64,000 nt of DNA. Origin: Dyadobacter sp. CY261 (GTDB taxonomy: Bacteria > Bacteroidota > Bacteroidia > Cytophagales > Spirosomataceae). A model generated the notes under the pieces. That model was not told the DNA's origin. It searched no databases and worked only from the letters and a program-made list of their open reading frames with translations. The position numbers were made by a program, and so were the translations under genes. Shown here piece by piece: positions 17,153 to 25,505 of the stretch (position 1 is the first letter of the stretch; each line of letters opens with the position of its first letter). Location of the stretch: the NCBI RefSeq assembly GCF_021440085.1, contig NZ_JAKCPW010000002.1, forward strand, positions 248,001-312,000, written 5' to 3'.

Positions 17153-17613
17153 TGTTGGTATTCAAGAAAGTTTGGCAAAGATAACAAGGAAGCCGTCAAT
17201 GAGAAAATATGAGGGTGATTTTCGACTGAGGAAATGCTAAATAAAGTTCCGCTTTGACCGTAGAATAAGCTTTGGTACTATTAGAATAATTTATTTAATA
17301 CGATGAGGTTATTTCTTCCGCTCTCTTGCTATTTTTGTTTAAAGAGGTTCGGCTGCTGATCTCTTTAAACAAGTTTATCTCCTCCCTATTTCCTCATAAT
17401 CAAGTACATACGTAGCATTTATCTTTAAAAGGCTCTGATAGCCCTGTGGCATTGCTATGTCATATTGGCTCGACGAGAAAGTATGGTCGTGGCGGAATGC
17501 AAATCATTCTATTGTAGTTCAGTACGGACTGTCCGCGAGGACGGAAGGGCACCGCCCGTTCGGTCGTTTTTACATTCGTTCGTTTTCAGTTTTTCATTCT
17601 TAAACAATTTTCT
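17153..17613 (+). promoter_or_regulatory. Leader and promoter region of the T9SS esterase-like gene
   Basis: This 461-bp stretch has no credible ORF. Three structured pieces are visible. A perfect 10-bp inverted repeat GTTTAAAGAG / CTCTTTAAAC lies at 17337-17370. A CTGTCC-GCGA-GGACGG hairpin with a GNRA-type loop is at 17529-17544. A GGGC-ACC-GCCC hairpin at 17547-17557, extendable by GAA/TTC, is followed by a short U-run at 17567-17571 and looks like an attenuator about 45 nt before the start codon. A TACTATTAGAATAATT motif at 17276-17291 recurs, with one extra base, upstream of the CotH gene. Confidence 0.5.
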
Positions 17614-19329
17614 ATGCGAGTAAAGCTCTATTTATCTTTCATTTTCTTGCTGGCTTACCCGACGGTGCGGGCACAGGTAAGTGTGAGTTTCCCACCGGCA
17701 CGAATGGTTTATCAACGCGACCCGGCCGGTCATGCGAATGTGTTTGTAACGGGCACTTATTTCGGGAATCAGGTTACGCGCATCGAAGCCAGATTAAACA
17801 CCCGGGGAGGTGAACCCGGCAATGCCATAAACTGGACAACGATTGCATCCAGTCTCAGCAACGGAACATACGGTGGTTTTCTGAATTCGACAGGTGGGCG
17901 CTTCGATCTCGAAGTAAGGGCGATGAATGCAGGTAATCAACAGGTCGGGGATGTAATTACCGTCGAAAAAGTGGGAGTGGGCGAGGTGTTTTTGATCGTA
18001 GGCCATTCCAACGCCGCCGCCGCGGAAGGGGCCATGACCGGTGCCGCCAGCGATCTCGTCAACTCTATAAATCCGATGAGTAACCCCGGGCAAAGAAACC
18101 TCTATTTGCAAACGGGCAGTCCGGATGACCTTCCCCCACTGGAACCGACGCATCTTTGTCAGAGCTGCGGTATTGCTCCAATGGCCGACCAGCCGTGGTT
18201 CTGGCCGAAGCTGGGCGACTCGTTAGTAAAGGCGTTGAATGTCCCCATTCTTTTTTACAGCGCGGCATTCGGAGGCAGCAACATGGGACATTTTTATAAA
18301 GCGGCTTACGATATCCCCTTCTCCCATGGGTTTATCAAGTATAATATCAGGATGCCCTATGTCAATATCCGGAATACCTTGAACAAATATGTACCCCGCA
18401 CCGGCTTACGGGCTGTGTTATCGGCGCATGGTATCAACGATGGCGATACAACAGGCGCAGGTTTCTATTTCAGAAGTCTGAAAGTGATGGAAAAGAGCCG
18501 TAATGAGGCCAATTATCAGGAACTGGCCTGGATGGTCGCGACGTCTTGTTACAATGACGGGGTTAAACCGGAAATTACGAACGCCCAGAATGACTTGATC
18601 AACACCGTACCCAATACTTTCCGGGGGGCGGATTTGAACGCTATCGGCAATGAGGGGCGGTACGATAAACTGCATTTCAACGAACAGGGCCAGCGAATGG
18701 CAGCTGGGCTGTGGCGCGATGCGATTATCAATCCCTCCGTGAATATACTGGGTAATGCCAAATCGCTCATGGCCTCCGCACCCCCGCTACCCCCGCCACC
18801 GCTTCCTGTGACACTGGTGAGTTTCAATGGCAAAAAAACACTCAATGGTTTTAACGAACTCGAATGGGTCACCTCTTCGGAGACAAGCAACGATTATTTT
18901 GAAATTCAAAAAAGCATCGATGCCGTCCGCTTTGCCCCGGTCGGGATCGTGAAGGGCGTGGGGGATAGCAAGGAGGAAAACCGGTATCATTTTACCGATG
19001 AGTCGCCAGCTCCCCGCACGACTTATTACCGTCTCAACCAGGTCGATTTTGATGGTACTGCGACGCTTTCCAGGATCATCGCTATCAAAAGTGACTCCGA
19101 AGAATCTGCTTCTTCTGTTTATCCTAACCCCACGCAACACGTCATCGAAGTGTCAACCAGTAACGGTTCCGCAGTCAGTAGGTTGAAGGTAATGGACCTG
19201 AATGGTAAAATACTGCTCGAGCAATCGCAGGGGAATGAGCTGGATGTTTCGGGACTCAACCGTGGCGAATACATTGTAGAGTTTAACGCCGGCGGTGAGC
19301 TGGTCCGCAAAAAAATATCCAAACTCTGA
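17614..19329 (+). CDS. T9SS-exported SGNH/sialate-esterase-like protein
   Basis: A secreted protein of about 571 residues with a signal peptide ending at VRAQ. The central region (about 120-385) resembles the SGNH hydrolases of the sialate O-acetylesterase group: block I is present as FLIVGHSN (usually GQSN) with the serine retained, an AFGGSNM segment follows, and the late catalytic pair is in DKLHFNEQG. From about residue 405 a LPVTLVSFNGKK linker leads into a beta-sandwich, and the last 80 residues (VYPNPTQHVIEV to the C terminus) form a type A T9SS sorting domain. It should be transported through the outer membrane and placed on the surface or released. The substrate is unknown; acetylated glycans are a guess from the family. 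It is convergent with the CotH gene. Confidence 0.85.
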   Translation: MRVKLYLSFIFLLAYPTVRAQVSVSFPPARMVYQRDPAGHANVFVTGTYFGNQVTRIEARLNTRGGEPGNAINWTTIASSLSNGTYGGFLNSTGGRFDLEVRAMNAGNQQVGDVITVEKVGVGEVFLIVGHSNAAAAEGAMTGAASDLVNSINPMSNPGQRNLYLQTGSPDDLPPLEPTHLCQSCGIAPMADQPWFWPKLGDSLVKALNVPILFYSAAFGGSNMGHFYKAAYDIPFSHGFIKYNIRMPYVNIRNTLNKYVPRTGLRAVLSAHGINDGDTTGAGFYFRSLKVMEKSRNEANYQELAWMVATSCYNDGVKPEITNAQNDLINTVPNTFRGADLNAIGNEGRYDKLHFNEQGQRMAAGLWRDAIINPSVNILGNAKSLMASAPPLPPPPLPVTLVSFNGKKTLNGFNELEWVTSSETSNDYFEIQKSIDAVRFAPVGIVKGVGDSKEENRYHFTDESPAPRTTYYRLNQVDFDGTATLSRIIAIKSDSEESASSVYPNPTQHVIEVSTSNGSAVSRLKVMDLNGKILLEQSQGNELDVSGLNRGEYIVEFNAGGELVRKKISKL

Positions 19330-19364
19330 CCTCCCGGTTGTTTGTGCCGGAAAGGTCAGAGTTT
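19321..19364. terminator. Bidirectional terminator between the two T9SS genes
   Basis: A 12-bp perfect stem, AAACTCTGACCT (19321-19332) and AGGTCAGAGTTT (19353-19364), overlaps the stop codon of the left gene. It sits 12 bp from the stop of the right gene. Confidence 0.8.
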
Positions 19365-19376
19365 GGTGCGGGGTAT

Positions 19377-22300
19377 TTACTTCTTGATGAATTTCAGGGA
19401 AGTAGATGCCCCGTTCTTTGTTTGTATACTAATCACATATACTCCGGACGACAGGCTTCCCACGGGAACGGCAGGTTTACCCGGCTGCGACAAATTGCTA
19501 GCTTTTATTTTGCCTGATACGTCGGAGATGGTGTAGCTGAACGGTTGCTGCTGATCAGGTAATGCGATATGTAGTACTTGGTCGGCTGGGCTTGGGAAAA
19601 CGCTGGCCGCGAAATCGGCACGTTTGACGGATACCATTTGCGAGTAGGTATAAGATCCGTCGGTGTCAACCTGTTTAAGCCTGTAATAGCTCGTCCCCGG
19701 GAGTGGTTCAAGGTCATTCATCCGATATTGATTGATCGCAGATATGGTACCTTTGCCTCGCAGCCTACCGATTGCAAGCCAACCCGCAGCATTCTGTGAG
19801 CGCTCCACATCGAAATATTCATTGTTTGTCTCCTCAGTTGTCGTCCAGTCCAGCACCACTTTTTCTTCCGCCGGTTCGGCATTGAACCGTATCAGTGTTA
19901 CAGGTAATGGATTGGAGCAGGATTGTATGGCAATGTCGTCCAGACGTAGCTCATCCCTCGCGCCGGACGCCGAGGCATCTGTGCAATAGTATCGCCATAG
20001 TAATTGAACGTACGGTTTGTTCAAGGCATCGGAAGGCAGTTTCACCCAGTCGATGACCTGCTGGTGCCCGGCAGTAGCTGCCCGCATATATTGTACGGGC
20101 TGTCCGCTGGTATTGAGTACATCAGTAAAAGGCCCGCTTTCCGACAGGCGGTATTGCAGGCGGATCGCATACGGCCTTGTATTCGGCATCACCGTGCCGC
20201 CCGTCCATTTTACATTAACCTGGGTTTTCCCGGTTGTCTTCAATGCGAGAATGGCTCCTCCGAGTTTCATGCCCGGATAGCCGGGGTTACCGGCCGCATT
20301 TCCGGTATTGATAAGCGAAATACCCTGATCGCCTAGGCCATTGATACGCGTGCGGCTGGTGAGGTTGTAGACACCACTTGTAAAGCCGACTACGTTGGAA
20401 GTAAGTCCCGGATCGTCGTTTTCCATATAAACAAACCGCATGTTGTCCGGAAAGGTATTTTCAGCAGCGGTGGCAAGCCATGCATTGAAGTTGTATACGC
20501 ATGCACCGTCGTCCAGTGGAGCGGGGATCTGCAACGGTGCCACGTCCACAGCGAACACCGCACGATATTTGGATCCTGACGAGGGAGCGAATTCTATGGT
20601 TGCGGTATTGGAAACAATGTGCGTAGTGAGATTTTCCCATTGCAGGAACTTATATCCCGGCTTCGGGATGGCCGTTAATGCAATGTTCACATTTTTGAAG
20701 TATGTTCCACTCCAGGGGTACGGGTCGGCGGAAACGCCCAATGTGCCCGGCTGGATGTCGATGGTGTTGACCCGTACATAGCCATGCGCCTTATTCGAGA
20801 CATCTACATCGATGACCTGGGTGCCGTCATTGAGTGCAAACTGGCTCTGGATATGCCCCCTGGCGACATTGGGCCTGTTAGTAGCGAAGTTGACCATTAG
20901 ATTGATGTTCGACTCCCATGTAGCATAGCTGGACGGCCTGTTCCAACGGTTGATGTTTTCAGGAATGTCATCTTTGATGAGATTTTTACATACCTGGATC
21001 TGATCCAACAATCGCTGCGGCAGAAAATGGGTGTTGATCAGGTCGGCATAGCGATTGATGAACTTGTTTCGGAAAGTCGTATTCGGCAGCAAGTAACTAA
21101 GGAGGAAATCAGGTGCACCCAATGCTTTGGAGAACTGGTTCGCATCCAGTTCTTCGAAACTCAGGTCTACATCAAAAAGGGCCCAGCGCCAGCGACCGTC
21201 CTTACCCTTCCCGGCCGAGGGGTTGTACGGTACTTTGTGTCGCCAGTAAGTGATATTCCCATAAGGCCAGTCCCAGTTAGCGGCGTATAGTTCCATAATG
21301 CAGTAATCGACGAAATTGTCCATGTCCATTCGCTGTAATGCGTAATTGTAGTTGCCCGCATCGGCCATGTTGTGAGTTTTTATGAAATTTGACAGGTCCG
21401 CATAATGCCCTGAATTGTTTTCGATCCCGTCGTCTGTGAAAAACTCTATATTTTCCGGTTCCAGGGAATAATGGCTGGCGTAGTAATATTCGTCCTGCCG
21501 TTCACGAAGGTCATAGAGGCCCCAATATTCTCCGTTCAGGTAAGTACTGACCGGCCGGTAATCCTGCAATTCGATATTCAAACCTTCGGCAATCTGATGG
21601 ATGTAGGAATCCTTCATCAGCGTCCGCTCGTAATCGTTGCCCGAGTTCCGGAGGACAAGTCTTTTGAAGGTATGGAATGTTTGATTTGGAAAAAGAGGAT
21701 AGTCGATATCGCTTTGTGATGCGTTTGCACCGGTAGAGTAGAGTCTGAAACTTTTCTTGTCATGTGTACGCGAACCTTGCCCATGAATGCGCAAGCCCAA
21801 TTGCTGGTTAACAACCGAACTGCCGTTGATCAGTATTTCGACATTGGCCGGTATTTCCGTTCCCCGGTAGTAGTTCCCGTAAGGCACCCCAAGCGAAGGG
21901 GTGGTAGAATTTGTATTCCGCCAGTCCATAAAGTCCTTTCCGGCAACGCCGATACCGTCTTCATAATCGAACATATCGTCGGGGTCGACCTTGATCGAAA
22001 AGACGGCAAGTTTCGATTTTGGCTGACCATTTGGTGTGAGCCAGTACGACCTCGATACGGTTTCGCTGGGCAGTTTTCCTGCTTCATAAACTTTGGCGCG
22101 GATGACCGTCCCTTTGTAAACCGGTTTGACGGGTACTAAGCTGTAAGTCGGTATATAATCATTAGTTGTAGAAATAGACGCATAGACATCCTGTTGCAAC
22201 GATTTGTTGCTGATCGGGATATTAACCGGCGAATTCTGTTTCAGTGTCAGGAAATATTTAGTTAAAATCGGTTCCGTCGGGTCGCCGGGATGTCTCGGGT

Positions 22301-22988
22301 ACTGGTTTTTGTGTTGATAGGCCTTACCCGGTGCTGTAATATTGTTCTTGTCAGGTTCCGAGCCGTCTGTGGTATAATAAACTTCTGCTCCGGCGACGGG
22401 CGCGGAAATGGTGAGCGTAAAATCGGTTTGAAAAAAACAGCTCGCGGCGCTCATTACCGGCGCAGCGGAAAACCCGGTGTAGGAATTTGTCTGTACATTA
22501 TTCGCATTGGGCGATGACGGCAGAAAGTACACGAATTCCGCGCTGCCATTCGTCTTTCGGCCATACGACACATCCGTTCGTTGCCTGGTGAAAGTTACCT
22601 GGTCGATAATGGACTCGTTTGGAGCTACAAGCAGAAATTGCTCACCGTCGCCGCTCAGGCCGAAACCCAGGTGCCGGGGGCCACGGGACGGCAAGCCACT
22701 GGCCCAGAGGATCAGGAATGAGCCTGGCTGGACTGTCAGGCTGCCGGCGTTGGATGGTAATTGAAATTTTTTCAGCTCGCCTGCATCATCGGTAACATAG
22801 TAACCGCTCAGGTCGACGGCCGCCGCACCTGCATTGTAAAGCTCGATCCAGTCCTCGTCCGAACCCGTCTCGTCGGTGAAAGAAGTGGAATTGGAGGCCA
22901 TCAACTCATTGATTTTGATAGATTGGCCTTGGCAGACGACGCAAGAAACACACATCGCCAGCGATAACGTGTAGTATAAGTATTTCAT
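19377..22988 (-). CDS. T9SS-exported lamin-tail/CotH multidomain protein
   Basis: A large secreted protein of about 1203 residues. After a signal peptide (to about residue 22) comes a lamin-tail domain with the usual INELMASN and EDWIELYN start (25-150). A chitobiase C-terminal-like segment follows (YYTTDGSEPD, near 207). A CotH kinase-like domain spans about 325-670, with HGQGSRTHDKKSFRL, LRNSGND, NGEYWGLYDLRERQD and LFDVDLSFE. Next are a B-repeat-like piece (GYKFLQWEN), a beta-sandwich region, and a C-terminal T9SS sorting domain starting near VFPSPADQ. CotH proteins of spore coats phosphorylate other proteins; whether these bacterial surface versions do so is unknown. It is convergent with, and probably functionally paired to, the SGNH-like gene. 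Confidence 0.9.
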   Translation of the reverse strand: MKYLYYTLSLAMCVSCVVCQGQSIKINELMASNSTSFTDETGSDEDWIELYNAGAAAVDLSGYYVTDDAGELKKFQLPSNAGSLTVQPGSFLILWASGLPSRGPRHLGFGLSGDGEQFLLVAPNESIIDQVTFTRQRTDVSYGRKTNGSAEFVYFLPSSPNANNVQTNSYTGFSAAPVMSAASCFFQTDFTLTISAPVAGAEVYYTTDGSEPDKNNITAPGKAYQHKNQYPRHPGDPTEPILTKYFLTLKQNSPVNIPISNKSLQQDVYASISTTNDYIPTYSLVPVKPVYKGTVIRAKVYEAGKLPSETVSRSYWLTPNGQPKSKLAVFSIKVDPDDMFDYEDGIGVAGKDFMDWRNTNSTTPSLGVPYGNYYRGTEIPANVEILINGSSVVNQQLGLRIHGQGSRTHDKKSFRLYSTGANASQSDIDYPLFPNQTFHTFKRLVLRNSGNDYERTLMKDSYIHQIAEGLNIELQDYRPVSTYLNGEYWGLYDLRERQDEYYYASHYSLEPENIEFFTDDGIENNSGHYADLSNFIKTHNMADAGNYNYALQRMDMDNFVDYCIMELYAANWDWPYGNITYWRHKVPYNPSAGKGKDGRWRWALFDVDLSFEELDANQFSKALGAPDFLLSYLLPNTTFRNKFINRYADLINTHFLPQRLLDQIQVCKNLIKDDIPENINRWNRPSSYATWESNINLMVNFATNRPNVARGHIQSQFALNDGTQVIDVDVSNKAHGYVRVNTIDIQPGTLGVSADPYPWSGTYFKNVNIALTAIPKPGYKFLQWENLTTHIVSNTATIEFAPSSGSKYRAVFAVDVAPLQIPAPLDDGACVYNFNAWLATAAENTFPDNMRFVYMENDDPGLTSNVVGFTSGVYNLTSRTRINGLGDQGISLINTGNAAGNPGYPGMKLGGAILALKTTGKTQVNVKWTGGTVMPNTRPYAIRLQYRLSESGPFTDVLNTSGQPVQYMRAATAGHQQVIDWVKLPSDALNKPYVQLLWRYYCTDASASGARDELRLDDIAIQSCSNPLPVTLIRFNAEPAEEKVVLDWTTTEETNNEYFDVERSQNAAGWLAIGRLRGKGTISAINQYRMNDLEPLPGTSYYRLKQVDTDGSYTYSQMVSVKRADFAASVFPSPADQVLHIALPDQQQPFSYTISDVSGKIKASNLSQPGKPAVPVGSLSSGVYVISIQTKNGASTSLKFIKK

Positions 22989-23336
22989 GATGATAGAGAG
23001 GGATAATGCTGTTAGAAATTAAATTTTTTGAAACTAAAATGCTAATAATTTCAAGTGCAATTCACTTTATTTTGACGTATACTATCCTAATTTTCAGACA
23101 GTTGAGTATTCGGTAAATGGAATGCTCAAGGTGCTGTGAATTACTTCTAATAGTATTGCACTATCCTGATTTTTGATAGGCGAATTTTACGAAATACTTT
23201 GCGATTAAGTATCGATATCGTTAGTGTCGGTTGTAGAATGTACCCAAAGGCGGTAACAGCCGGAGATATTGCGGTTGGTTCTTATATTTGCAACCTTTCA
23301 GTAAACCAAACCGTCCGTGCGGTAACTATTTTAATA
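22989..23336. promoter_or_regulatory. Divergent promoter region, CotH gene / GreA-like gene
   Basis: No ORF is visible in this 348-bp A/T-rich stretch. On the plus strand a -7-like TATATTTG (23283-23290) lies 46 nt before the GreA-like start. A 15-bp element, ACTATCCTrATTTT(C/T), occurs twice in direct orientation at 23081-23095 and 23160-23174. On the minus strand the sequence TACTATTAGAAGTAATT (23155 down to 23139) matches the motif found upstream of the other T9SS gene. Confidence 0.5.
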
Positions 23337-23783
23337 ATGGAAAGAACAGTGGTAGTCGCTCACCTGAAATCTCTTTTAGATGAACGCATGCAGGTAGCCT
23401 GGAACGCAATGGAGGCGGCGCAGGAATCGGCTAATGACCAGGGCAAAAGTTCAATGGGTGACAAATATGAAACCTCGCGCTCGATGGGGCAACTGGACAG
23501 GAATATGCATGCGCGCCAGTACGAGCTTGCAAGGCAGGAACGGCTGATATTGGAAAAGGTCAGCGAAAGTGATGTGTCCGTGCGAAGTGCGGTAGGGACA
23601 TTGTTGGAAACGACGGCCGGCTGGTTTTTTATTGCGGTAAGCCTGGGGGCCGTCAAAATAGAAAATGAGACCGTTTTAGCAGTCTCATCTTCTTCGCCGG
23701 TAGGCGCTTCCTTATTGGGAAAGGAAACCGGGGCCTATTTTGAATTTATGAAAAAACAACACCGGATCGTGGCGCTGCATTAA
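23337..23783 (+). CDS. GreA/GreB-like small protein
   Basis: A protein of about 148 residues counted from the ATG at 23337; the open frame begins earlier without family-like sequence. The N-terminal half is a predicted helical hairpin with GKSSMGDKYETSRSMGQ at its tip, which resembles the GDLSENAEY tip of GreA. The C-terminal SSSPVGASLLGKETGAYFEF strongly resembles the GreA/GreB C-terminal domain. Homologues are, as I recall, sometimes labelled 3-oxoacyl-ACP synthase, which nothing in the sequence supports. A role at the RNA polymerase secondary channel is an inference. Its 3' end overlaps that of yebC by 4 bp on the opposite strand. Confidence 0.75.
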   Translation: MERTVVVAHLKSLLDERMQVAWNAMEAAQESANDQGKSSMGDKYETSRSMGQLDRNMHARQYELARQERLILEKVSESDVSVRSAVGTLLETTAGWFFIAVSLGAVKIENETVLAVSSSSPVGASLLGKETGAYFEFMKKQHRIVALH

Positions 23784-24493
23784 GCCATATTGTGATAAAC
23801 ACGCTGTACATCGTCGTCTTCTTCGATCTTCTCGATCAGTTTTTCCACTTCCGCGATCTGTTCGTCGCTTAATGTCTTGGTATCATTTGGAATCCGCTCA
23901 AAATCAGCTTCGACAATCTCGTACCCGTTTTCTTCAAGATAATGCTGTAATGCTCCGAAGGCAGGGAACTCACCATATATGTTGATTAGGTTGGTCTCTT
24001 CGTCCAAAAAAATTTCTTCACCGCCTGCGTCGATCAATTCGAATTCCAGTTCTTCGAGATCTTTACCGGTATTCTTGATCTTGAAAATGCATTTGCGATC
24101 GAAAATGAAATCAAGCATTCCCATTGTTCCCAAACTGCCGCCCAGTTTGTTGAAGTAGCTCCTTACGTTAGCCACCGTGCGGGTTGGGTTATCAGTGGTA
24201 CTTTCAACCAGGACAGCGATGCCATGAGGGCCGTAGCCTTCATAAACCATTTCCTTATAATCCTCCTGATCTTTGGAACTGGCACGCTTGATCGCCCTTT
24301 CCACGGTTTCCTTGGGCATGTTCACTGCCTTTGCGTTTTGCAGGAGAACCCGGAGTTTGGAATTGGTGGCGGGGTCGGCAGTGCCGTTTTTTACCGCGAG
24401 CACAATATCCTTACCAATCCTCGTGAAAGTTTTGGCCATCTTGTCCCACCGCTTGAACATCCGCGCCTTTCTGTATTCAAAAGCCCTTCCCAT
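23780..24493 (-). CDS. yebC: YebC/PmpR family protein
   Basis: YebC family protein of about 237 residues, the usual length. The family has been described as transcriptional regulators and, more recently, as factors that help ribosomes with difficult proline stretches. Typical features are the N-terminal MGRAFEYRKARMFKRWDKMAK, the NMPKETVERAIKRAS helix, YEGYGPHGIAVLVES, TDNPTRTVANVR and an acidic C terminus (LIEKIEEDDDVQRVYHN). It is a single gene. The convergent neighbour overlaps its last codons. Confidence 0.95.
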   Translation of the reverse strand: MGRAFEYRKARMFKRWDKMAKTFTRIGKDIVLAVKNGTADPATNSKLRVLLQNAKAVNMPKETVERAIKRASSKDQEDYKEMVYEGYGPHGIAVLVESTTDNPTRTVANVRSYFNKLGGSLGTMGMLDFIFDRKCIFKIKNTGKDLEELEFELIDAGGEEIFLDEETNLINIYGEFPAFGALQHYLEENGYEIVEADFERIPNDTKTLSDEQIAEVEKLIEKIEEDDDVQRVYHNMA

Positions 24494-24608
24494 ACTATAA
24501 TGTATTATTGGTTATTTTAATGTTGGTACCCTGATATTGTAAATTGTCCCGCAAATTTATAAAAACGGGGAATATCAGGTAAAATAAATTCTTTTGGACA
24601 ACACTTTC

Positions 24609-25067
24609 ATGGATTATCAACTGGATTGGCGCTTTCAGACCTTCGAAGAACTAACAAATACAGCGCTTTACGACATTCTCAGGCTGAGAAGCGAGGTATT
24701 TGTGCTGGAACAGCGGTGCTGCTTTCTCGACATGGATAACAAGGACCAGCAGTGCCATCACCTCTCGGGCTACCGCCATGGGAAGCTGCTTGCTTTCGCA
24801 CGCATTGTCCCGCCGGGTTTATCGTATGAATATCCGGCGATTGGGCGGATTGTTGTTTCGGCGCAGGGACGTGGAGCCGGTTACGGGGTGGAGCTACTCA
24901 ATATGTCGATCCAAAAATTGGAGGAATTGTATGGCAAAGTCCCAATCCGGATTGGCGCGCAATTATACCTCAAAAGGTTTTATGAGTCGTTCGGTTTCAG
25001 GCAGTCAAGTGAAATCTACCTCGAAGATGAGATCGAGCATATCGAAATGACGCGGCAAAACAGGTAG
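24609..25067 (+). CDS. elaA: GNAT N-acetyltransferase, ElaA type
   Basis: A GNAT-fold acetyltransferase of about 152 residues similar to E. coli ElaA. Diagnostic pieces are LRSEVFVLEQRCCFLDMDNKD near the N terminus and the acetyl-CoA loop VSAQGRGAGYG near residue 96, followed by KRFYESFGFR. The acceptor substrate of ElaA is unknown. The ATG at 24609 is preferred over the TTG at 24594 because family members start close to the DWRFQTFEEL segment. It is monocistronic. Confidence 0.88.
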   Translation: MDYQLDWRFQTFEELTNTALYDILRLRSEVFVLEQRCCFLDMDNKDQQCHHLSGYRHGKLLAFARIVPPGLSYEYPAIGRIVVSAQGRGAGYGVELLNMSIQKLEELYGKVPIRIGAQLYLKRFYESFGFRQSSEIYLEDEIEHIEMTRQNR

Positions 25068-25505
25068 ATTTTACAAACTGTGTAACTTTTTGGGGAATCG
25101 TTTCCCAAAAGTGTTGAAATAAGAAACAGTGGTTGTAACCGATGACAGTCTAAACGAGACTACAAAAAGGAACTAATCCGGGATAAAACAGGATGTTTGG
25201 TGAAAAGCGTAGTAATCGATCTACAATTAGATAAAAAAAGTTTGATATAAATTGTTCGCGAACTCTTTCTTTCATAATTTGGCACAGAATTTTAGTTATT
25301 AGTATTCAGTCAAGCAAATTGTTGCTTTGGGACTGACGCCCGTCAGCAACCCAATTAACATTTTTGACGAACACTGATAGAGGAGGGTTTACGTGGAATG
25401 GCCTACTGTAATGCGGTAGGCCATTTTTTTGTGCCCCTACATTGGTTAGGAGAATGAAATGGTGTTCATTTGTAATTTTTTGGGACACACCACATCATTC
25501 AATAC
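25068..25505 (+). promoter_or_regulatory. metF leader: promoter, aptamer-like stems and terminator
   Basis: This 438-bp gap carries an attenuator-like layout. A TTG at 25252-25254 and an approximate -7 box TAATTTGG at 25275-25282 are 20 nt apart. Then come a hairpin AAGCAA-ATTG-TTGCTT (25312-25327), and a bulged stem at 25327-25354 made of TTGGG/CCCAA outside and CTGAC/GTCAG inside. About 45 nt further on, a textbook intrinsic terminator (ATGGCCTAC / GTAGGCCAT plus seven T, 25398-25430) ends 75 nt before metF. The upstream part does not fit the SAM-I consensus, and I cannot assign it to a known class. It could equally be a free-standing small RNA of about 140 nt. Confidence 0.6.
25398..25430 (+). 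terminator. Intrinsic terminator upstream of metF
   Basis: A 9-bp perfect stem (25398-25406 with 25416-25424) with a 9-nt loop is followed directly by a T-run. It lies inside the metF leader, so it either ends a small RNA or acts as an attenuator. Confidence 0.85.

Noticed and set aside
25300..25400. SAM-I riboswitch in front of metF
   Set aside because: GGGACTG and CAGCAACC recall the S-box, but the second conserved half is absent and the stems do not match.
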